NCBI GenBank assembly: GCA_964486845.1
Contig: CAZAQY010000010.1
Span: forward strand, 8,783-72,782
From: Anammoximicrobium sp964486845
GTDB lineage: Bacteria; Planctomycetota; Planctomycetia; Pirellulales; Pirellulaceae
Reading direction: 5' to 3'
Length of the DNA: 64,000 nucleotides
Part shown: piece after piece, positions 1-7,075 of the stretch
How the letters are laid out: the number at the start of each line of letters is the position of its first letter
Numbering within the stretch: position 1 is the stretch's first letter
Position numbers and translations under genes: made by a program
Notes under the pieces: model-generated
Seen by the model: only the letters and a program-made list of their open reading frames with translations
Databases searched by the model: none
What the model was told of the DNA's origin: nothing

Positions 1-1
1 C

Positions 2-190
2 GGAGCCCTGTTCGCCGGGCTCTATTTCTCCCAGCACTATGACGTCGCCGAAGGCCGCCTCTGGCTCGGCATCGCCGGCGCCATGTTCCAGCGCCAGGCC
101 GGATACTTCAAGCCGTACGAGGACTGCAACGGCTACCGATGGCTCACCAACGGACACCTGATGCGGACGGAAACAGCCTGCCCCGCTTGA
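2..190 (+). pseudogene. Fragment of heparinase II/III-like secreted protein (frame 2 part)
   Basis: This frame is open from the window edge and stops at 188-190. It contains a coding-like stretch with the motif NGYRWLTNGHLMR, which recalls the middle part of long secreted proteins related to heparinase II/III. The following gene begins in another frame at 139 and seems to continue the same protein. I infer one gene broken by a frameshift between about 150 and 190, from a sequencing error or a real mutation. The N-terminal part lies outside the window. The family assignment rests on overall appearance only. Confidence 0.4.
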
Positions 191-1347
191 CGCTTTTCGA
201 TCGCATCTGGCTGGCGGACAACGACTATTTCAAAGCGCCCGTCAAGTTCCACAACTCGGTGACGGTGTTCCGCGACGGCCAGTCGGCGGCCATTCCGCCC
301 TACGCGGAACTGGTCGCTGCCGGAGAGTCGCCGCGATACGGCTACAGCCGGACTCGGCTGGCGAACTATGCCGGGGTCGATTGGACGCGCACCATTTTCT
401 GGCTCAGGCAGCAGCAGGCCTTCGCGGTGCTCGACCAGTTGACCGCGTTGGACGACGACGAGTACCAGTTCCGGGCGTTGTGGCACGGCGTGGGCGCCGC
501 GAAACTGAGCGACGGCGGTTTGCTGCTGACACAGAAAGGCCTCAGCCTGTGGGTTCAGATTGCACCGGGACCGGTGCTGGAACTGCACGACGACGCGGAG
601 TTGGGGGCGAATTGGAGCGGCTACGAGCACGCCGAGCCCGTGGTGCGGTCGCTGGAAGCGGTGTCCACGGTCAAGCTGGCCAAGGGCGAATCGTACCTCT
701 TTGCCAGCGTGCTGCACGGCAAGTCCGACGGGATCGCCGACTTGGACGGCGACGGCAAGGCCGAAGTGATCTGCGGCACGCATTACTACTGGGCCAGCGT
801 CCTGAACGCCGACGGCCAGCGCCGCTGGCAGTACAACTTCGGTCCGATCTGTTACGACATCGCCACCGGTTGCTTTGACCGCGACGATACGCGCGGCGTC
901 GTCTTCGGCAGCGGGGACGGCAAGATCCACGTGGTGGACGCCAGCGGCAAGCCGCGCCTGGCTTACACGACCGGCGACGGGGTGAAACACGTGGCGGCCG
1001 CCGACCTGGACGGGGACGGCCTGGACGAAATCCTCGCCGGTTCGCTGAACTACAACCTGTATTGTTTCGGCGCGGATGCCGGTCGCCGCTGGCGGCGGGA
1101 CCTCGGCGGTCCCGTTTCGGCGCTGGTGACCGTCCCCCAGCAGCCAGGTGTTCTGGCCGTCGTCGGAACGGGCAAGGGACGGCTCGCCAGCGTCGACGCG
1201 ACGGGCCGCGTCCGAGCCGTCACCGAATTGGGGTCCGAGATCCTCGACCTCGTCGCCGGCAGGCAGTCGGTCATCGTCGCCACGGCCGACGGCCAACTCA
1301 GGAAAATCTCGGCGGAGCCGGCTGGTCTCGGCCCTCGGTCCGATTGA
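139..1347 (+). CDS. C-terminal part of heparinase-like protein with FG-GAP/VCBS-type repeats
   Basis: The reading frame encodes 402 residues. The first half resembles the beta-rich C-terminal region of heparinase II/III-like polysaccharide lyases. The second half has FG-GAP/VCBS-like repeats with calcium-loop patterns DLDGDGKAEV and DLDGDGLDEI, followed by short blades of the form VFGSGDGKIHVVD. The product is probably a secreted polysaccharide-acting or polysaccharide-binding protein. The ATG at 139 has no convincing ribosome binding site and overlaps the end of the upstream fragment in another frame. The natural product is therefore probably a fusion of both pieces, and this start is an artefact of the frameshift. 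The domain call is moderately sure; the substrate is unknown. Confidence 0.5.
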   Translation: MAHQRTPDADGNSLPRLTLFDRIWLADNDYFKAPVKFHNSVTVFRDGQSAAIPPYAELVAAGESPRYGYSRTRLANYAGVDWTRTIFWLRQQQAFAVLDQLTALDDDEYQFRALWHGVGAAKLSDGGLLLTQKGLSLWVQIAPGPVLELHDDAELGANWSGYEHAEPVVRSLEAVSTVKLAKGESYLFASVLHGKSDGIADLDGDGKAEVICGTHYYWASVLNADGQRRWQYNFGPICYDIATGCFDRDDTRGVVFGSGDGKIHVVDASGKPRLAYTTGDGVKHVAAADLDGDGLDEILAGSLNYNLYCFGADAGRRWRRDLGGPVSALVTVPQQPGVLAVVGTGKGRLASVDATGRVRAVTELGSEILDLVAGRQSVIVATADGQLRKISAEPAGLGPRSD

Positions 1348-1429
1348 CTTCGGCCGAGGAAAGCGACATCATGCTAGGCGGCGCGGGGACTGCCCCCGCC
1401 CGCCGGACCCTGAAACCGAGGAGTTCCGG
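1335..1429 (+). promoter_or_regulatory. Hairpin-rich leader upstream of the Cys/Met PLP enzyme gene
   Basis: Three adjacent hairpins can be drawn. The first is at 1335-1360 (CTCGG-CCGA against TCGG-CCGAG) and overlaps the upstream stop codon. The second is at 1377-1404, a strong stem of GGCGG and GCGGGG pairing with CCCCGC and CCGCC around loop ACTGC. The third is at 1402-1429 (CCGGA-C with G-TTCCGG). The 130-nt spacer leads straight into a sulfur amino-acid gene, so an RNA regulator is conceivable. It does not match a known SAM or SAH riboswitch consensus that I can verify by eye. Confidence 0.3.
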
Positions 1430-1477
1430 CCCTGCTCACCCGTAGCTGCCAAACCGATTCGCAAAGGACACGCGCTG

Positions 1478-2623
1478 ATGCACCCTGATCCCTTGACTCC
1501 TTACGGCAATCGGCCGATGGTCACTCCCATCGTCAACGCCGTGAACTACGAGTATGCCTCCTTTGAAGTGCTGCGACAGATCACCGAAGGCGAGGTCGAC
1601 GGTTACACCTACCACCGGGACGACAACCCGACCGTTCGCGAGGTCGAGAAGAAGATCGCGGCCTTGGAGGAAGCGGAAGATTGCGTCATCTGCACCTCGG
1701 GCATGGCCGCCTGCACGATGGTCTACCTGACCTACCTGCGCGCCGGGGACCACTTGCTCCTGTTCCACGACATTTACGGGGCCAACTACAAAGTATCGCT
1801 GATCCTGGAACGGCTGGGCATCCAGATCACCTGGATGGACGCCGACGACGTCCACCGCATCAAAGATCACCTCCGCCCCAATACCCGCATGCTGTTTCTG
1901 GAGACTCCCAGCAACCCGCTGTGCAAGGTCGTCGACATTCAAGCGGTGCGGCAGGCCGCCGACACGGTCGGCGCGATCCTGGTCGTCGACAACACCTTTG
2001 CCACGCCCTACCACCAGAAGCCTCTCAAGCACGGCGCGCACCTGGTGGTCCACAGCGCGACCAAGGCGCTGGGGGGGCACAACGACATCATGGCCGGCGC
2101 CATCGCCGGGTCGAAGCTGTACTACAACGAACTCTGGTTCACCCGCCAGGCCATCGGCACGACCCTCGACGCCTACTCCGCCTTCCTGCTGGACCGCGGC
2201 TTGAAGACGTTCGAGATCCGAGCGGCGGCCATGGCCCGCGGCGCGGAAGCCGTTGCCAACTATCTGCAGCAGCACCCGAAGGTGTCCCGCCTCTCCTACC
2301 CGGGACTGCACAGCCACCCGCAGCACGACATCGCCCGGAAGCAGATGGAGCACGGCTTCGGCGGGATGCTGGCGTTCGACGTCGGCCACCACCAGGAGGA
2401 CGCCCGCCGCTTTATCAACGGCTTGCAGACCATCTATCACGCCGTCAGCCTCGGCGCCACGGAGTCCTTGATCTGCGTTCCTCATCTGACCACCATGCTG
2501 TACCTGCCGCCGGAGCGGAGAACGATGTTCGGCGTGCGCGAGAACACGGTGCGACTGTCGATCGGAATCGAGTCGCCCGAGCGACTGGTGGCAGACGTGC
2601 AACAGGCGCTGGCGTCGGTTTAG
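1478..2623 (+). CDS. Cys/Met metabolism PLP-dependent enzyme (cystathionine gamma-synthase/lyase family)
   Basis: This 381-residue fold-type I PLP enzyme acts on sulfur amino acids in the cytoplasm; the family includes cystathionine gamma-synthase, cystathionine lyases and methionine gamma-lyase. Visible motifs are YTYHRDDNPTVREVEKKIA near the N-terminus, SGMAA, the cofactor-binding VVDNTFATPY, and the PLP-lysine motif HSATKALGGHNDIMAG with Lys196. The C-terminal SLGATESLICVP and VRLSIGIES segments are also typical. The frame is open well upstream, but homology starts just after the ATG at 1478, which has AAGGA about 10 nt upstream. Sequence alone does not separate synthase from lyase. The gene stands alone behind a structured 130-nt spacer. 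Confidence 0.88.
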   Translation: MHPDPLTPYGNRPMVTPIVNAVNYEYASFEVLRQITEGEVDGYTYHRDDNPTVREVEKKIAALEEAEDCVICTSGMAACTMVYLTYLRAGDHLLLFHDIYGANYKVSLILERLGIQITWMDADDVHRIKDHLRPNTRMLFLETPSNPLCKVVDIQAVRQAADTVGAILVVDNTFATPYHQKPLKHGAHLVVHSATKALGGHNDIMAGAIAGSKLYYNELWFTRQAIGTTLDAYSAFLLDRGLKTFEIRAAAMARGAEAVANYLQQHPKVSRLSYPGLHSHPQHDIARKQMEHGFGGMLAFDVGHHQEDARRFINGLQTIYHAVSLGATESLICVPHLTTMLYLPPERRTMFGVRENTVRLSIGIESPERLVADVQQALASV

Positions 2624-2730
2624 CGTCGAAGTCACCGGCGACGATCCGCCCGGTGCCGGCGCGGTCGCCGTTCTACGGGCGTGCTTGCTCCCGGTAGCAA
2701 CGGTAGAGAGATGACTGTCCAAGGGGGGTG

Positions 2731-2777
2731 TTGCCGGTCATCACACGGAGTGTGATGGCTACTTTGACGCGGCGACA
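2731..2777 (+). repeat. Palindromic dispersed repeat, copy 1
   Basis: The copy contains a perfect palindrome ATCACAC-GGA-GTGTGAT followed by GGCTACTTTGACGCGGCGAC. Related copies lie at 5409-5444, 63475-63590 and 63953-64000. This copy is 20 nt beyond the stop codon of the minus-strand deoxyhypusine synthase-like gene, so it may sit in that gene's 3' untranslated region. Confidence 0.8.
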
Positions 2778-2796
2778 GTTGTTTCCTGAACGCTGC

Positions 2797-3960
2797 TTAT
2801 TTGTTGTGGGCAAAATACTCGCGGACCAGAGCTTCCATCGTCACCGGGCGCTGGTCGTACAGCCGTTTGAGCTTGCGCGGTTTGTGATTGGCCAGCGCGT
2901 AATGGGTCAGGATGGGCAGCGCGATCGTGGTGTCTGTGTAGCAGACGATGGCGTCGGGCAGGTGGTTCGGGTCGACCTTGCCCCAGCTGACCGCCTCGTG
3001 CGGCGTGGCGCCGGACAAGCCGCCGGTGTCCGGCCGCGCATCGGTGACTTGGAAGAAATAATCCTGCCCGACCTCCTTGATCCGCAGCACTTCCTGGATC
3101 TGCGGCTCGGTCTGCAGCATGAAGTTCTTCGGGCTGCCTCCGCCCATCAGCATCACGCCGCTCTTGCCTCCGGACCGCTTGGCCGCCAGCACGAAACTGG
3201 TGGTCTCGTTGACGTCGATCGCCGGATTGATCCGCAGCTTGCTGCCCCGTAGTTCGACGCCGGCCACGTTCATGCCGATCGTCGAGTCGCCGGGCGACGA
3301 GGTGTAGCAGGGCACGCCGCAGCGGTAGGCGGCGGCCAGGACGGACACGTCTTTCAAGCCGGCCTTCTTCTCCCACTCGGCCGCATACTGACCCAGCAGG
3401 TAGTGCAATTCAGCCGTGCCCATTTCCTTCTGAAATTCGGGCTGCACGAGCATACTGCGGAGGATTTCGTCGGTGGCCATCAGGCAATCGGAATAGCCCA
3501 GCAGCACGTCATAGATCCGGACGATATCGTTGTTGCGCAGATCGGTGTCGTCCAGCAAATGGCTGCCCGCGTGGACGGGAAAGTTGAAGGCAAAGTGCAG
3601 GTCGTGGTACAAGTTGGCGCCGGTGGCGACGATCCAATCCACGAAGCCGGCCTTGATCAGCGGGACGACGGCCGAGCAGCCCAAGCCGGCGGGCGTGAGG
3701 GCTCCGGCCAGGCTCATGCCGACCGTGACGTCGTCTTCCAGCATCTTCTGCGTGAACAGTTCGCAGCCCTCGCGGAGGCGGGCCGAGTTGTAGGCCAGGA
3801 AGGCGTTTTGCATCAGATCGCTGACCTTCTCCTTGCCCGTGATGCCCTTGGGCAGAATCCGCCTGCCCGACAAGTATTCGGCTTTGCGCGGGCACTTCTT
3901 CTGCAGCAGCCAGTCGGGCGTTTCGGAATGGTCTTCCCGGATGCGTCGCGTGCGTTTCAT
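2797..3960 (-). CDS. Deoxyhypusine synthase-like protein (possible homospermidine/polyamine synthase)
   Basis: The 387-residue protein belongs to the deoxyhypusine synthase (DHS) family, NAD-dependent enzymes that move the aminobutyl group of spermidine. Motifs include MSLAGALTPAGLG, VDWIVATGANLYHDLHFA, HAGSH, and the hallmark SGATPHEAVSWGK, in which Lys328 corresponds to the catalytic lysine of true DHS. Bacteria lack eIF5A, so the substrate is probably putrescine or another polyamine; a DHS homologue in Anabaena is known to make homospermidine. Agmatine deiminase lies divergently 268 bp away, which supports a polyamine role. The ATG at 3960 has AAAGGAG just upstream. Family certain; substrate inferred. 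Confidence 0.88.
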   Translation of the reverse strand: MKRTRRIREDHSETPDWLLQKKCPRKAEYLSGRRILPKGITGKEKVSDLMQNAFLAYNSARLREGCELFTQKMLEDDVTVGMSLAGALTPAGLGCSAVVPLIKAGFVDWIVATGANLYHDLHFAFNFPVHAGSHLLDDTDLRNNDIVRIYDVLLGYSDCLMATDEILRSMLVQPEFQKEMGTAELHYLLGQYAAEWEKKAGLKDVSVLAAAYRCGVPCYTSSPGDSTIGMNVAGVELRGSKLRINPAIDVNETTSFVLAAKRSGGKSGVMLMGGGSPKNFMLQTEPQIQEVLRIKEVGQDYFFQVTDARPDTGGLSGATPHEAVSWGKVDPNHLPDAIVCYTDTTIALPILTHYALANHKPRKLKRLYDQRPVTMEALVREYFAHNK

Positions 3961-3982
3961 CGTTGCGTCTCCTTTCGTGTGC

Positions 3983-4011
3983 TATGTAGCAAGAATTCCC
4001 CCAAGATTCAA
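3983..4011 (-). promoter_or_regulatory. Predicted promoter of the DHS-like gene
   Basis: On the minus strand TTGAAT and TACATA are separated by exactly 17 bp. The predicted start lies about 15 nt before the AAAGGAG ribosome binding site of the DHS-like gene. This is a sigma-70-type prediction only. Confidence 0.5.
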
Positions 4012-4132
4012 GGGCCTTCCCGGACAGAGAACGCTGAATCCGGGCGAAAAGTCTGCGTTTCCGTTTTGGATTTCGAGCTTTGGATCTGGCCCCGAGATGT
4101 TGCGCCGAGCTGTTTTCTGTCCCTCTGCCAAT

Positions 4133-4160
4133 TTGCAGTTCGCCGTTTTCGGTTTACACT
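4133..4160 (+). promoter_or_regulatory. Predicted promoter of agmatine deiminase gene
   Basis: TTGCAG and TACACT are separated by 16 bp, about 70 nt upstream of the aguA start. With the minus-strand promoter at 3983-4011 this makes the 268-bp spacer a divergent control region. It matches the consensus less well than the minus-strand promoter. Confidence 0.35.
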
Positions 4161-4228
4161 TTGCACGGTGCCTTCGTTGTGGACGCACCGATCATCCATC
4201 CTGCTGAGCTGCCAGGTGCCGCAGAACC

Positions 4229-5305
4229 ATGACCACGCCCAAGACTCCAGCGCAAATCGGTTACTCCATGCCCGCGGAATGGGAGCCGCACGAGGCCACG
4301 TGGCTCGGCTGGCCGCAAAACGCGACCGACTGGCCCGGCAAGATGAACGCGATCCGGTGGGTGTACGGCGAGATGGTGCGCAAGATCGCGCCGGGCGAGA
4401 AGGTGCGGGTCCTGGTCGATTCGCCGGCCGTCGAGCGGCGGGCGCGACGCGTTTTAGAAACGGCCCGCGCGGATTTGGGCCAGGTCGAGTTCTTTCGCTG
4501 GCCGACGGACCGCGGCTGGATGCGCGACTCGGGACCGATCTTCGTCTGCCGCAACGTCCGCGGCCGCGGCCAGCGGGCCATCGTCCATTTTCACTTCAAC
4601 GCCTGGGCTCGATACGACAACTGGCGGCACGATCGCAGAGTTCCGGAGCGGGCCAGCCGGCAACTCGGCCTGCCGCTGTTCGAAGCTCAATGCCGAAGCC
4701 GCCCGTTCGTCTTGGAGGGAGGCGGCATCGAAGTCAACGGACGCGGCACGTTGATCACCACGGAGGAATGCTATCTGGATGAACAGACGCAGGTCCGCAA
4801 TCCGGGTCTGACCCGCGAGGATTATGAAACGACGCTGCGCGAATACTTGGGCGTCCGGAACGTCCTCTGGTTAGGCCGGGGAATCGCCGGCGACGACACG
4901 CACGGGCACGTCGACGATCTGTGCCGGTTCGTGAACCCGACAACCGCCGTGCTGATTCAGAGCCGCGACCCGCACGACGCGAATTATCGGCCGCTGGCGG
5001 AGAATCGGGAGCGGCTGGAAGACCTGCGGCTGGAAGACGGAGCGAAGATCGACGTCGTGCCGCTGCCGATGCCGGCCCCGCTGTACTGGCGCAAGATCCA
5101 GTTGCCGGCCAGCTACGCCAATTTCTACATCGCCAATGCTGCGGTGCTGGTGCCGACCTTCAACGACCCGGCTGACCGCGAAGCGCTGGGGATTCTGGCG
5201 GAGTTGTTCCCGGACCGCCCGGTTGTCGGCATCCACGCGGTGGACCTTGTCTTGGGCTTTGGCACGCTGCACTGCCTGACTCAACAGCAGCCGGCGCCTG
5301 CCTGA
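4229..5305 (+). CDS. aguA: Agmatine deiminase
   Basis: The 358-residue enzyme hydrolyses agmatine to N-carbamoylputrescine and ammonia, the first step of a putrescine pathway. It has the pattern of the Porphyromonas-type peptidyl-arginine deiminase/agmatine deiminase family: MPAEWEPHEATWLGWP at the start, RDSGPIF, EGGGIEVNG followed by TTEECYLDE, GDDTHGHVDD, and a C-terminal active-site Cys349 in GTLHCLTQQQPAP. Length is normal for the family. The divergent DHS-like gene suggests both serve polyamine synthesis. The carbamoylputrescine hydrolase (aguB) that would complete the route is not in this window. The start is the first ATG before the conserved N-terminus; its ribosome binding site is weak. 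Confidence 0.92.
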   Translation: MTTPKTPAQIGYSMPAEWEPHEATWLGWPQNATDWPGKMNAIRWVYGEMVRKIAPGEKVRVLVDSPAVERRARRVLETARADLGQVEFFRWPTDRGWMRDSGPIFVCRNVRGRGQRAIVHFHFNAWARYDNWRHDRRVPERASRQLGLPLFEAQCRSRPFVLEGGGIEVNGRGTLITTEECYLDEQTQVRNPGLTREDYETTLREYLGVRNVLWLGRGIAGDDTHGHVDDLCRFVNPTTAVLIQSRDPHDANYRPLAENRERLEDLRLEDGAKIDVVPLPMPAPLYWRKIQLPASYANFYIANAAVLVPTFNDPADREALGILAELFPDRPVVGIHAVDLVLGFGTLHCLTQQQPAPA

Positions 5306-5329
5306 GGACCGGCGAGGGAAGAGTGTCGT

Positions 5330-5363
5330 CTTTCGCTCCGCGAAAGAACGTCCTTTCGCGGAG
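5330..5363 (+). terminator. Overlapping alternative hairpins after aguA
   Basis: CTTTCGC-TCC-GCGAAAG (5330-5346) overlaps a perfect 11-bp stem CTCCGCGAAAG/CTTTCGCGGAG with loop AACGTC (5336-5363). The two cannot form together. There is no clear T-run, so this is a weak terminator candidate or a processing site. Confidence 0.35.
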
Positions 5364-5408
5364 AGGCGGTGAAAAAATTGGGACAGGCACCTCGCAGCTC
5401 CGTGTTTC

Positions 5409-5444
5409 TTGCTGATCATCACGCGGAGCGTGATGGCTACTTTC
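5409..5444 (+). repeat. Palindromic dispersed repeat, copy 2
   Basis: The copy reads TTGCTGATC followed by the perfect palindrome ATCACGC-GGA-GCGTGAT and GGCTACTTT. Relative to copy 1, one base pair in the stem has changed on both sides (A:T to G:C), which keeps pairing. It lies about 100 nt upstream of the rhamnulokinase gene. Confidence 0.75.
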
Positions 5445-5546
5445 TGGCGCCACTTGACGACGTCGATTCCGCATGTCACGATGCTGCGCGGCGCCGGCGG
5501 CGCGGGACGAATCGCGGATCTCAACGCTAGAGATGGGACGGAAATC

Positions 5547-7046
5547 ATGACGGACACACGCAAAGTCTATTTGGCGGTGGATTTGGGAGCTTCCAGTGGT
5601 CGTGTCGTCGCCGGCTTGTTCGATGGCCGGCGATTGGAACTCGAAGAGGGGCACCGCTTCGAGAACGGCCCGGTCGTGGCGGCGGGCCGCATGCACTGGG
5701 ACCTGTTGGCCCAGTGGACCAACGTGCAAACAGGGCTGCAAGCGGCGGCAGCCAAGTATGGAAGCCGTGTGGCGAGCGTCGGGGTCGATACGTGGGGAGT
5801 CGATTTCGGGCTGCTGGGCCGCGGCGACGAACTGCTGGGCAATCCGTACCACTACCGGGACCGCCGCACGTCCGGCATCTTCGAGAAAGCGTTCTCGATC
5901 GTCAGCCGCGAAGAGATTTTCGCCCAGACGGGCTTGCAGTTCATGGAGCTGAACACGCTGTACCAGATGCTGGCGATGACGCTGCAGAAATCGCCGCTGT
6001 TGGACGCGGCCGAATCGCTGCTGATGATGCCCGACCTGTTCCATTGGCTGTTGACGGGCGAAAAGGCCAACGAATTCACCGATGTGTCCACGACGCAGAT
6101 GTACAATCCGCTGACCAAGACCTGGTCTCTGCCGCTGCTGCAGCGGATGGGAATTCCCACTCATTTTCTGGGCCAGATCGTGCCGCCGGGGACGCGATTG
6201 GGACCGTTGCGGGCCGAGGTGGCGGAAGCCACGGGCCTGCGGGGCGCGGAGGTCGTGCTGCCGGGCACGCACGACACGGCCAGCGCCGTGATGGCCGTGC
6301 CCGCCGCCAGCGTCGCAGGGGCGGCGCCGGACTGGTGTTACATCAGCAGCGGCACGTGGTCGCTGATGGGCGTGGAAAGCCCGCAACCGGTGGTCAACGA
6401 CAAGTGCCGCGAGTTGAACTTCACCAACGAGGGCGGCGTGGGCGACACGATCCGCCTGCTGAAGAACATCGCCGGCCTGTGGCTGCTGCAGGAATGCCGG
6501 CGGATCTGGAAGCAGGAAGGCCGGGACCTGAGTTGGGATGTGCTGGTCCAGCAGGCCGCCGCTGCCCAGCCGCTGGTGTCGTTGGTGGCTCCCGACGACA
6601 GCCGCTTCGTAGCTCCCAAAGACATGCCGGCGGCGATCCGCGGATTCTGTCAGGAAACCGGCCAGGTCGTCCCGGAGACGGCCGGTGCGACGGTTCGTTG
6701 CGTGTTGCAGAGCCTGGCACTGCGCTACCGGATGGTGCTGGGCTGGCTCCGCGAACTGACCGGCGCGCCGATCCGCACGATCCACATCGTCGGCGGCGGC
6801 ACGCAGAACCGCTTGCTGTGCCAGATGGCGGCCGACGCCTGCAACTGCCGCGTGGTCGCCGGGCCGATCGAAGCGACGGCGATCGGGAACATCATGATGC
6901 AAGCCGTTTCGGCGGGCGATTTGCGGTCAATTGCCGAGGCGCGGGACGTGATCCGGCAGAGTTTCGAGGTCGAGGAGTATCTGCCGCAGAATCCCGCCGG
7001 ATGGGACGACGCCTACGCCCGCTTCCAGAAGCTGGCGGGCAAGTAG
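5547..7046 (+). CDS. rhaB: Rhamnulokinase (FGGY carbohydrate kinase)
   Basis: The 499-residue protein is an FGGY-family sugar kinase most like rhamnulokinase, which phosphorylates L-rhamnulose with ATP in L-rhamnose breakdown. The N-terminal phosphate loop AVDLGASSGR is followed by GVDTWGVDFGLL, HYRDRRT and GLQFMELNTLYQM. Further on are PGTHDTASAV, YISSGTWSLMGVE and the ATP-binding segment IVGGGTQNRLLCQM. The ATG at 5547 has GGGACGG upstream and sits directly before the conserved N-terminus. No isomerase or aldolase genes are nearby. A related deoxy-sugar ketose is possible as substrate, but the GTWSLMG signature favours rhamnulose. Confidence 0.87.
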   Translation: MTDTRKVYLAVDLGASSGRVVAGLFDGRRLELEEGHRFENGPVVAAGRMHWDLLAQWTNVQTGLQAAAAKYGSRVASVGVDTWGVDFGLLGRGDELLGNPYHYRDRRTSGIFEKAFSIVSREEIFAQTGLQFMELNTLYQMLAMTLQKSPLLDAAESLLMMPDLFHWLLTGEKANEFTDVSTTQMYNPLTKTWSLPLLQRMGIPTHFLGQIVPPGTRLGPLRAEVAEATGLRGAEVVLPGTHDTASAVMAVPAASVAGAAPDWCYISSGTWSLMGVESPQPVVNDKCRELNFTNEGGVGDTIRLLKNIAGLWLLQECRRIWKQEGRDLSWDVLVQQAAAAQPLVSLVAPDDSRFVAPKDMPAAIRGFCQETGQVVPETAGATVRCVLQSLALRYRMVLGWLRELTGAPIRTIHIVGGGTQNRLLCQMAADACNCRVVAGPIEATAIGNIMMQAVSAGDLRSIAEARDVIRQSFEVEEYLPQNPAGWDDAYARFQKLAGK

Positions 7047-7075
7047 ACGAGATTCGTTGCGGCCACAAGCCATGT

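Noticed and set aside
1377..1430. SAM-I riboswitch
   Set aside because: Some words match, but the kink-turn and four-way junction cannot be placed; kept only as an unnamed leader.
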